Assembly: GCF_018812025.1 (NCBI RefSeq)
Contig: NC_063046.1
Coordinates: 774,328 to 838,327 of the forward strand
Direction: 5' to 3'
Origin: Megalobrama amblycephala
Lineage: Eukaryota; Chordata; Actinopteri; Cypriniformes; Xenocyprididae
DNA length: 64,000 nucleotides
Positions 55,710 through 64,000 of this stretch are shown here, one piece after another. The translations under genes and the position numbers were made by a program. Within the stretch, counting starts at the first letter, position 1; each line of letters begins with the position of its first letter. The notes under the pieces were generated by a model. The model was not told the DNA's origin and did not search any database. It saw only the letters and a list, made by a program, of their open reading frames with translations.

Positions 55710-56684
55710 TCAACTCCTAGGTGTGATCAGGAAGGAGCTTGCCGGATGGAAGGTGGCGTGAACTCTTTGAGCACATTCCTTGCATCCCTGCACGTACCTT
55801 CTGACGTTGGATGCCATGTTCGGCCACCAGAAGCGCTCCTTCAGCAGCGAGAGGGTTTCATTGACCCCCGGGTGGCCAGTGCCTAGTGACGTGTGGACAG
55901 TGTGGATGAGTGGAGTGCGCCGTGCCCTGGTGGTGTATTGCAAGCCTGGTGGGCAACCCGACGGAGTGTTGGCGGAGGCATTGGAGGAGGGCATGGTTTC
56001 CTCAGACCAGGTGATGGGGCCGACGATGAGTTTCTCAGGGAGGATAGTTTCAGGTTCTTCAGAATTTTCTTCAGGGGCATACAGACGAGATAAGGCATCC
56101 GCCTTGACATTTCTGGAACCTGGACGATAGGAGATAGTGAAGTTAACGCCCAGCGCTTGTCTTGGGTTCAGCCTCTTAGCTACTCGAAGGTAATCCTGGT
56201 TTTTGTGGTCAGTGAGTACAAAGAAGGGATGTTTAGCTCCCTCCAACCAAAGCCTCCACTCTTCCAGGGCCAACTTGATGGCGAGAAGTTCCCTATTGCC
56301 GATGTCGTAGTTGACCTCTGCCGGGTTGAACTTGCAGCAGAAGGCGGCACATGGATGGAGTCTACTTGGGGTCCCCTGCTGCTGAGACAACACCGCTCCA
56401 ACTCCGGTGGTGGAGGCGTCCACCTCCACCACGAAGGGCTGTCGGGATCAGGATGGACGAGGAGAGGAGCGGTGGAGAAGGCTTCTTTCAGGATGTTGAA
56501 TGTGTTGGTGGCAGCTGGGGTCCAGGACAGAGACTTGGGCTTGTTGTGGAGGAGGCTTGTAAGTGGACTGGTGATGGAGCTGTTGTCTTGGATGAAGCGT
56601 CGATAGAAGTTGGCAAAACCAAGGAAGCATTGGAGTTCTTTTATGGTAGAGGGAGTTGGCCAGTTCCTGATGGCATCCACTTTC
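55710..56684 (-). pseudogene. Gypsy RNase H and integrase zinc-binding part
   Basis: After the RT connection the frames read [16 protein letters not shown] (first RNase H acid, near 56425), [19 protein letters not shown] and FVLTDHKN (further RNase H motifs), then RPGSRNVKADALSR. Next comes the integrase zinc-binding region, THLH-like HTVHTSLGTGHPG and CKECAQ, near 55910-55780. A frameshift near 56432 separates the parts. Confidence 0.82.
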
Positions 56685-58214
56685 TATCTGAACTTTACGG
56701 TGATGTTGTTCAGTGCCCGGTAATCTATACATGGCCGCAAGCCTCCATCCTTTTTTGCAACAAAGAAGAAACTCGAAGCAGCAGGGGAAGTAGACGGGCA
56801 GATGTAACCTTGCACCAGAGCCTCCTTGATGTAATCCTCCATGGCCTTCTCCTCCGGGATCGACAGGGGGTAGATCCTTCCCCTGTGCACTGACTCACCC
56901 GGAAGAAGATCGATGACACAGTCCCATGGCTGGTGTGGAGGCAGCTTGGAAGCTCTCTGAGTGCAGAAGACGTCACTGAAGGGGGCGTAATATGGTGGTA
57001 TATCCACAGAGCGTTTTTCTACTGGACTTTCGATGGATGTGGCACAGACAGAGAGGTGTTCAGGACGTGGAGACCAGGTGATGGGGCCGACGATGAGTTT
57101 CTCAGGGAGGATAGTTTCAGGTTCTTGCAGCAGAAGGCGGCACATGGATGGAGTCTACTTGGGGTCCCCTGCTGCTGAGACAACACCGCTCCAACTCCGG
57201 TGGTGGAGGCGTCCACCAGCTGGGGTCCAGGACAGAGACTTGGGCTTGTTGTGGAGGAGGCTTGTAAGTGGACTGGTGATGGAGCTGTTGTCTTGGATGA
57301 AGCGTCGATAGAAGTTGGCAAAACCAAGGAAGCATTGGAGTTCTTTTATGGTAGAGGGAGTTGGCCAGTTCCTGATGGCATCCACTTTCCTCTCGTCCAT
57401 CCGGATGCCACTGCTGTCGATGTTGTACCCAAGGAACTGCACTGAGGGCTGATGGAAGGAGCATTTCTCCGCTTTCAGGAAGAGGTGGAATCCCCTCAGG
57501 CGTTTCAGGACCTCCGCAACGTGGTGGCGATGTTCGGCCATGCTCCGGGAGTAGATAGGGATGTCATCGATGTAAACCAAGATGAACTTGTGGAGGAACT
57601 CCCGGAGCACCTCATGTATGAAGTCCTGGAATACGGAGGGGGCGTTGACCAGGCCATACGGCATAACAAGATACTCATAGTGTACAGTAGGGGTCACGAA
57701 GGTGGTCATCCCCTCGTCCCCCTCACGTATCCGGATGAGGTTGTACGCACTGCGGAGGTCCAACTTGCTGAAGACAGTGGCACCACGGAGATGTTCTAGT
57801 GCAGCTGGTACGAGAAGAAGGGAGTATCTGAACTTTACGGTGATGTTGTTCAGTGCCCGGTAATCTATACATGGCCGCAAGCCTCCATCCTTTTTTGCAA
57901 CAAAGAAGAAACTCGAAGCAGCAGGGGAAGTAGACGGGCAGATGTAACCTTGCACCAGAGCCTCCTTGATGTAATCCTCCATGGCCTTCTCCTCCGGGAT
58001 CGACAGGGGGTAGATCCTTCCCCTGTGCACTGACTCACCCGGAAGAAGATCGATGACACAGTCCCATGGCTGGTGTGGAGGCAGCTTGGAAGCTCTCTGA
58101 GTGCAGAAGACGTCACTGAAGGGGGCGTAATATGGTGGTATATCCACAGAGCGTTTTTCTACTGGACTTTCGATGGATGTGGCACAGACAGAGAGGTGTT
58201 CAGGACGTGGAGAC
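56004..58214 (-). repeat. Internal tandem duplication in gypsy pol with complementary deletions
   Basis: 56685-57074 and 57825-58214 are identical over 390 bp. 57071-57389 is built of 56004-56059, 56331-56424 and 56512-56684, again identical by eye. Copy A (56004-57074) therefore lacks the 435-bp RT middle found at 57390-57824, and copy B (57071-58214) lacks two pieces of the RT-RNase H part (56060-56330 and 56425-56511). Short overlaps of 1-4 bp at the joins fit microhomology-mediated deletion. The absence of divergence means a very recent event or an assembly artefact. Confidence 0.85.
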
Positions 58215-58396
58215 GATGGAACAGGAAACTCAGAAAAACAGCTTGAGAAACAGGTTTCGCCCCACTTCAGGATCTCACCGGTCTTCCAAACGATGACTGG
58301 GTTGTGCTGCTCCAACCAGGGGCACCCCAAGATCATGTCAGCAGTGGATTCCTCCAGAACCAGTAGATGTAATTTCTCTGCGTGAAGAATTCCCAC
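57155..58396 (-). pseudogene. Gypsy pol: protease end and reverse transcriptase
   Basis: A 413-codon open stretch starts with [20 protein letters not shown] (protease end), then RT motifs [16 protein letters not shown] (near 57875), [15 protein letters not shown] (near 57750), [13 protein letters not shown] and the active site ILVYIDDI (near 57570), then the RT connection with NWPTP and [13 protein letters not shown]. The usual YxDDI and LDLRSAY residues are kept. The frame then enters rearranged text: 57071-57389 is a mosaic of three pieces found again at 56004-56684. Confidence 0.85.
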
Positions 58397-58468
58397 TTGC
58401 AGTTGGATGGGACCGACACTCCGACGTACATATCTTCTACTAAGAGGTTTACCCGTTACTGAGTGGAT

Positions 58469-59503
58469 CTAGTAGGTGGACGGTGAAGCCGAGGTCTTGA
58501 GCTTGAGCTGACGGCAGATGGCGCTGTGGATGAAATTGCCTGCTGACCCAGAATCGAGGAGTGCAACAACTGGAATGGAAACATCAGCAGCAGTAAGGTT
58601 TACAACGGTGGTGAGTGGTTTCATCTTATTTATAGAGGGAATGATGGCCATCACCATGGGACGAGGAGGACGAATTGGGCATGTGGAGATTACATGCCCA
58701 GGGGAACCACAATAGAGGCACAGATTCTGGATCAGCCGTCTCTGCCATTCAGTGGAAGTGAACCTTGAGTTATCCAGTTGCATGGGTTCGTGGGCTGGTT
58801 CTGGAGGGCTGACGGATTCTGGTCGACGGAGGATGGTGTTGAACAGTGGCTGGCCCTGGTACTCTTCGAGACACGACTGTATACAAGTGGCAAAGCGTAT
58901 GGAGAGTTAGATGAAGCGTTCTAGCCCAATGGAATCCTTGTATGCAACGAGATGCAACCGCACTCAAGGGTCCAATCCTTGATGATAGGTGGTTAACAGG
59001 GCTTGTTCGTTCCAACCACTTGAAGCAGCAAGCGTTCTGAATTGCAGAGCATATTCGTTCACAGTTATTGTGCCTTGTTTCAAATTATACAATTTCTCAC
59101 CAATAGAAGAGTCCCAGGCTGGTTTCCCAAAGACTTCCTTGAAGTGAGCTATGAAGCCGGAATATGACTGAGTGACAGGATTATTTTGAGACCAAATGGA
59201 ATCGGCCCATTGCAGTGCTTTGCCATTTAACTGTGAAATTAGGAACGCTACCTTGGAGGTTTCGGTGGGAAATAAGTGTGATTGCATCTCCAGGACCAGC
59301 GAACATTGCAGGAGGAATCCGTTGCAATCCTCTGCCGAACCAGAGAAGGGCACCGGTTTGGCCATGGGACTGGCATACACAGGCAGTGAAGGAGTGGTGG
59401 TTGTGTTGACGGAGGTGATCGCTGGTGGTGGTGATGACGGGTTGATGGTGAGTGCTCGGCGCAAAGCGTCAATGAGCTCTTGAAAGGGATCCGGGTGACT
59501 CAT
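58469..59503 (-). pseudogene. Gypsy gag and protease start, frameshifted
   Basis: ATG at 59503 opens 179 codons: MSHPDPFQELIDALRRAL, a Pro/Thr linker, then a retrotransposon gag domain (KPVPFSGSAEDCNGFLLQ and NGKALQWADSIW, then FGKPAWDSSIGEKLY). A frameshift near 58970 and a stop near 58905 interrupt it. A later frame (58783-58469) holds a zinc knuckle CLYCGSPGHVISTC and the protease motif ALLDSGSAGNFI near 58560. Gag forms the particle shell and the knuckle binds the RNA. Confidence 0.85.
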
Positions 59504-59559
59504 GCTGGTGTCTCATGGTCAGGTCCGGTCTTCTGTTACAATACAGAAGGGTTAGAGAC

Positions 59560-59950
59560 TGGAGATAACAGTTAGTGATGTTTATTAGACACACAGCAGA
59601 GATAAGAGTAGTGCAGGTGAGTATAAGGTGAACTTTGGAGTGAATGAAGAAACGTAGATGAATGATACTGTCCTTTGTGTTTGTAGTGGTGAAGATCCTG
59701 GATGATGGTGAAGATGAATGACGCTGGAGACGGAAGACACTCACACACAGACTGGGAACACAGGAGGAGACTTGGAAACGCAGGAGCAGGAGACAGGTAA
59801 GAAGATCGCTAGGAATCCTTGAGGTAAGCATGAAGGTAAGTCTAGATGTGAACGAGACCGGACAGTGACTGAGTGCGTGTGAGTGTCTTTTGTACTGGTG
59901 CTGATTGGCGTGCCGATGAGGTGCAGGTGCGTGTGATCAGTACTCTGGAG
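59560..59950 (-). repeat. 5-prime LTR of the gypsy element
   Basis: The text from aacagttagtgatgtttatt to about 59945 matches 53957-54120 and 54312-54660 in order. It lies about 60 bp upstream of gag in the minus direction, as a 5-prime LTR should. Exact termini were not fixed because the adjoining LTR element starts at 59966 and the left LTR is rearranged. Confidence 0.75.
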
Positions 59951-59965
59951 ATGGAGTGCACTGTG

Positions 59966-62164
59966 GCATGAGACAGAGTGAGAATCCAAATGCAAGCGCC
60001 AACGTTTAATAACAAAAAGGTAATCCATAAACAGGAGTAATCCACAGACAGCAGACAAGAGCAACGGCAAGAGCACACTCACAAGAGCAACGACCAACAA
60101 ACAACAATTGAAGCATAAAGGTTTAAATAGACATGTTAACAATGGGCTGATAAGGGACAGGTGTTAGTGATATGATGTCATGGTAACTAATGATGGTAAC
60201 TATAACGACACACAAGGTACAAGGCAAAACAGGAACCAAAACACAGGAAATAAAGATTGAAACAAAGAAAACCAAGATTACGCTTCAACATAAAAGTCCT
60301 ACAAAACACAAGACAACACAGGGATCGTGACATAGCCCCCCCTCAAAGGTGCGGCTTCCAGACGCACCTATAAACGAGAGATCCAGGAGGGCGGTGGAGC
60401 GGAGGCGGACTCGGGGGTGAGATGGAGGGCCTGGACCATGGAGTTGAGGGAGGACTAGAAACAAAAGTATGGTAGGAAACCGAAACAAAACAGGCAGTAA
60501 AGGTGGCCGAAGCGGCGCAAGCCGAGTAGTCGGCCAGGGTGGCGCAGACCGGACTGAGTGCGTAGCAACCGGCGGACTTGGACTTGAGTGCGTAGCAACC
60601 GGCGGACTTGGATTTGAGTGCGAAGCGGGCGACGGGCTCGGGTGCGAAGCGGCCGGCGGAGGCTTCAGAATCCCAGCTGCTCGTGCTGAAGTCAGCGGTG
60701 GATCGTTCACACTGGACAACAATCCTCTCCGTTCTCGAACGGGTCCAGAAAGGTGACGTGCCTCTGGGCGATCAGCGGGACTCTGGTCACGTCACGTCCC
60801 CGCAGTAAATGCCGAGCCGCTCAGCTGTAATGCCAAGTCAATATAATATTCAAGAGTCCAGCTAGGGTGATGCAATGGCATAAGGGAGTTGAGCGACTCA
60901 GATAGCCCTCCCCGGAAAAATATCATCAGGCACAAATTATCCATATGAGTCAAGTGAGTCACCTCTACAAAGTTCCTCACGTACTCCTCAATTGACAGGT
61001 CTCTTTGACGGAGACAAAATTTGTGCTGCTGGATTCATTGTTGGTTGGTCGTTCTGTTACGAATGTGCAGGCATGAGACAGTGACAATCCAAATGCAAGC
61101 ACCAACGTTTAATAACAAAAAGGTAATCCATAAACATGAGTAATCCACAGACAGCAGACGAGAGCAATGGCAAGAACACACTCACAAGAATCCAGGTTGC
61201 TCAAAATAAAGCAGCCCGAATTGTTTTGGGCTGTCCATATAGAACCAGTGTGACTGCTATGCATGATAGTTTGGCTTGGTTAACTGTAAAATTTAGACTT
61301 AAGTATTTCTTAGTAACATTTATGAGAAACATTATAGTATCAAAAACTCCAGAAATAATTTATAGTAGGTTGTCTTTTTTTTCAGATACTCATAATTATT
61401 GCACTAGACAAACAGGTGAGGTGCGATGTGTGTTGCCTTTATGCAGAACTCACCAAATACAGCGGTCAGTGTTTTATCGAGTTATGGTGGCATGGAACTT
61501 ATTACCAGGATTTTTGTTGCTGGAAAATAATAAAATCTGCTTTCAAAAGAAGTTAAAACTTTTCTTGTTCGCACAGTGATTATTGATAATTGTGTATTTA
61601 GATTTTTAGGAAGATTGAGGTTGAGTCTGGTGATTTTGGTTTTGTTGTGGTTATACGGCAATGCGAGTATGTATTGTGGTGTGTGGTGATGCCAGAGGGT
61701 GAGCTGTTTTTGAGTTTTCTTTTCTTTGACATTGAGCTGCTTTGAACTCTTGTATGTCTTGTATATTGTTATTGTGTGTGTAGTTGTGTGAATGGTGTAG
61801 AAAGATGTGAGTGAAATATGTAATGAATATGGAGGAGACCCCAGGAAGAATAGCTGCTGTTGTTTCAGTGGCTAATGGGGATCTTAATAAATAAACAATC
61901 TTAATAAATAAACAAGAGCACCAACCAAAACAAACAACAACTGAAGCATAAAGGTTTAAATAGACACGTTAACAATGGGCTGATAAAGGACAGGTGTTAG
62001 TGATATGATGTCATGGTAACTAATGAGGGTAACTATAACAACACACAAGGTACAAGGCAAAACAGGAACCAAAACACAGGAAATAAAGATTGAAACAAAG
62101 AAAACCAAGATTATACTTCAACATAAAAGTCCTACAAAACACAAGACAACACAGGGATCGTGAC
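59966..62164 (-). mobile_element. Non-autonomous LTR retrotransposon with gag-like remnant
   Basis: Two LTRs of about 366 bp flank about 740 bp: left 59966-60332 and right 61071-62164 (the latter includes a 722-bp LINE and a 6-bp duplication). On the minus strand they begin TGTCACGATCCC and end near CATGC. The interior has a minus-strand frame 60980-60792 reading MIFFRGGLSESLNSLMP and WTLEYYIDLALQLSGSAF, similar to gag-like proteins of fish LTR elements, followed by a Pro/Ser-rich frame (60722-60285) with repeated SPPVATHS words. No protease, RT or integrase is present, so it would depend on another element. Confidence 0.8.
61190..61911 (+). mobile_element. 5-prime-truncated LINE inserted in the right LTR, duplication ACAAGA
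   Basis: ACAAGA flanks the insert at 61184-61189 and 61912-61917, while the left LTR has the site once (near 60090). The insert encodes a LINE C-terminal region (QNKAARIVLGCPYRT, then MHDSLAWLTVKFRLKYF, then HNYCTRQ, to a stop at 61577). It ends in a double atcttaataaataaac tail, which fits target-primed reverse transcription. The clade is non-LTR but I cannot name it safely. Confidence 0.88.
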
Positions 62165-62165
62165 A

Positions 62166-62605
62166 GCATCCTTTAAAATTACTCATACTGATACTAAAAA
62201 AATTCATACTGATCCCAAACTTTTGAAAGGTAGCATAAATTAAGACCAAAATTAATAAATTATATCATTAAATTATATCATTTTGCCAACATCAATGGTT
62301 TTTAAATGTGATCCTAAAAATTACATTCAGCAAAATTAAATATTGCAGATAAGTACATAAATTTAAGATTTAAAATATTGTTGGACTTCCTCATGCTATC
62401 CTTATTGTTCATAGCTAATAATTTTGCATTTATTATTGTACCCTATTGCATTTCTATAGTTTTTTCTTTAATGTCTGGAGAAATTTATGAAAATCACTCC
62501 AATGGCTTATTCAAATTTAAACAATTTTTACTTCAATTAATCACTTATTATAATTGCTGTTACAATGTGTATGGAGTATGAAATTTGCTTCTGTTGTAAC
62601 CCTTA
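62166..62605 (+). repeat. Dispersed repeat (partner 4645-5470), empty site for the 370-bp MITE
   Basis: In order and orientation this matches 4645-5470 without the MITE. It starts directly at the edge of the LTR element and ends where the LINE tail begins, so both neighbours may have inserted into it. No gene is visible. Confidence 0.8.
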
Positions 62606-64000
62606 TATGATATCAATCAATCAATCTTTTATTACAGACTAAAGGTCCAAATTTAAAAAGGAAAAAGAAAGAGGGAGAAAAAAAAAAACAATAAAACAAC
62701 ATATACAACCCACAGCATCTACCACACAAAGAATTACAAAATATAACAATACCAATGTCTCCACAGCTTTGACTGATACCTTGATACCTTGAAATGTCCA
62801 AGATATTTTACTTTCGCACACACAGTGAGACTCTTATTGGACAACTTAAAAACTGGAAATTTTATACTTTTATCCTCATTAGTTCTGCAAATCATAACCA
62901 CACTCTTGTCAGGATTATATGAAATATCAAGACCATAATTAGAACACAGTTAAAAGCTGTTGAAGACCAGCACTGCTAGGACTGAACACCACAAGATCAT
63001 CGGCATACATAATATGATTCACTAGAATATTTCCAATCATACACCCAGTTTTACAGGCATTCAAACATTTAGATAGATCATCCATGTAGAGATTAAACAG
63101 AATCGGGGACAAGATCCCTCCTTGTCTCACTCCATTACTAACCCCAAAAGGGGCAGAGACTTTATTGCCCCATTTTACTTGCACCATCTGGTGGGCATAC
63201 CAATAAACCATGATTCTCACAATATATTCTGGCACCCCTCGTTGTCTCATTTTAAAAAATGTTTCATGGTTAACCCGATCAAAGGCTTTAGATGCATCAA
63301 TGAAGCACATAAAGACTGATAAGTTTTTATCTCTATACTTGTTTACTATTTCCTTTAACGCATAGATGCAAAGATCAGTACCAAGGTCAGCCTTAAAACC
63401 AAACTGCTTGTCTGTAGAATTAATAAATACATTTAACCTATCCAACAAGATTTTTTCCAACACTTTAGACAGGATACTAGCTAAAGCTATAGGTCTGTAA
63501 TTATCCAAGTTACCTACCATTCCAGTTTTGTTCTTAATAACTGGCACTAATAAAACAGACAACATTGAATCTGCTAACACACCATGAGTCAAAAGGCCAG
63601 TAAAACAAACGGCTAATAAAGGGGCTATCCTCTTACTTCCATATTTAAGATGTTCAGCAGAAATATTATCTAGGCCACTAACTTTATTTTGAGGCAATTT
63701 TCTTATAGCATGATCCACCTCACATGACCTAATCACTATTGGATCATTAACTTGAATATCATCCACATTATACAATTCATTTTGAATGCAATTAAAAAGA
63801 CTACAGTAATGCTGTCTCCATAATTCCGCAATATTCTCTGCCCCAGAAACTCCATTTAAGGTGCAAGGAAGAGATACTCTGCATCTATTAAAAGTTCTGA
63901 CTTCTTTCCAAAAATCAGTGATATTGTGATTTAGCAGCTTCATAGCCATCAAATCAGCTCTTAGGGTTTGCTCATTTTTACAGATAAAATGAATAGCATA
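62606..64000 (-). pseudogene. LINE reverse transcriptase, 3-prime half, open at the window edge
   Basis: The minus strand is open from the window end to 62939. Motifs in order: NKVSGLDNISAEHLKYG (near 63675), NYRPIALASILSKVLEK (near 63500), FIDASKAFDRVNH (near 63290), NGVRQGGILSPILFNLYMDD (near 63120) and HIMYADDLVVFS (near 62995), so all catalytic aspartates of the RT are kept. A frameshift near 62945 breaks the C-terminal part, whose text continues with CSNYGLDISYNPDKS-like words to about 62770. The 3-prime end is a (GATT)n-type tail at about 62605-62635. Clade uncertain; the RQGGILSP block recalls the I/Nimb or related groups. Confidence 0.82.

Larger units (their letters stand above)
53957..59950 (-). 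mobile_element. Ty3/gypsy retrotransposon, chromovirus-like, degenerate and rearranged
   Basis: On the minus strand the order is LTR (59950-59560), gag, protease, RT, RNase H, integrase, chromodomain-like end, LTR (about 54690-53957). This is the standard Ty3/gypsy order with integrase last, unlike the Gmr1-like element at 19517. The left LTR is disturbed: a piece 53957-54120, an AT-rich MITE-like insert at about 54121-54311 (compare 3895-4080), then 54312-54690 with its start repeated near 54347. An AATAAA reads on the minus strand within the gtttattag word of each LTR copy. Pol carries frameshifts, stops and a duplication, so the element cannot be active. Confidence 0.85.

Noticed and set aside
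56157..57799. Several plus-strand frames of 80-180 codons across the gypsy pol
   Set aside because: The minus strand carries clear RT, RNase H and integrase motifs; the plus-strand frames are shadows.
1..64000. tRNA or rRNA genes
   Set aside because: I looked for cloverleaf and A/B-box patterns in the SINE-like tails and spacers and found none that I could support.

Overview
The window looks like a teleost chromosome segment, most likely from a cyprinid such as zebrafish, carp or goldfish. Reasons: it is AT-rich and intron-bearing, and it is dense in transposon families common in those genomes (L2 LINEs with a shared short 3-prime tail, many short hAT-type and Harbinger-type elements, DIRS1-like and Ty3/gypsy LTR elements). 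I see no bacterial operons, rRNA, tRNA or CRISPR. The species is an inference; no alignment was run.

One convincing host gene is present, on the minus strand from 50588 down to 34619. I assembled eleven coding exons by hand. All introns are GT-AG, all junction phases agree, and the coding total is 9,096 nt, exactly 3,032 codons with the stop. The product is a secreted-pathway mucin-like protein of about 3,031 residues: signal peptide, a 7.45 kb single exon of about 165-170 threonine-rich 14-residue repeats, a SEA-like module, a second Thr/Ser/Pro domain, two more SEA-like modules, and a hydrophobic C-terminus that resembles a GPI-anchor signal. Each SEA-like module carries a 65-bp middle exon with the same phase, so the modules probably arose by duplication.

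Everything else I can name is mobile or repetitive DNA. Region 1-12515 holds a fold-back element with a THAP-domain fragment, several MITEs and a three-copy 1.4 kb tandem array (5706-10215). Region 12540-29165 contains three paralogous copies of an L2 LINE interrupted at the same point by a Gmr1-like gypsy element or its LTR. The middle copy is a deep nest: L2, then Gmr1-like element, then a 1.8 kb hAT, an L2/SINE tail and a 148-bp MITE inside it, with a Harbinger-like MITE beside it. Region 29166-34618 is LINE debris, a microsatellite and a large imperfect palindrome.

Inside the mucin gene, the 4 kb second intron holds a decayed DIRS1-like element with inverted termini, and the sixth intron holds a hAT-type MITE. 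To the right of the gene, 52213-53049 repeats the first 770 bases of the window. Region 53957-59950 is a minus-strand chromovirus-like Ty3/gypsy element with an internal duplication carrying complementary deletions. Region 59966-62164 is a short non-autonomous LTR element whose right LTR holds a 722-bp LINE insertion. From 62606 to the window end lies a LINE reverse transcriptase that runs off the edge.
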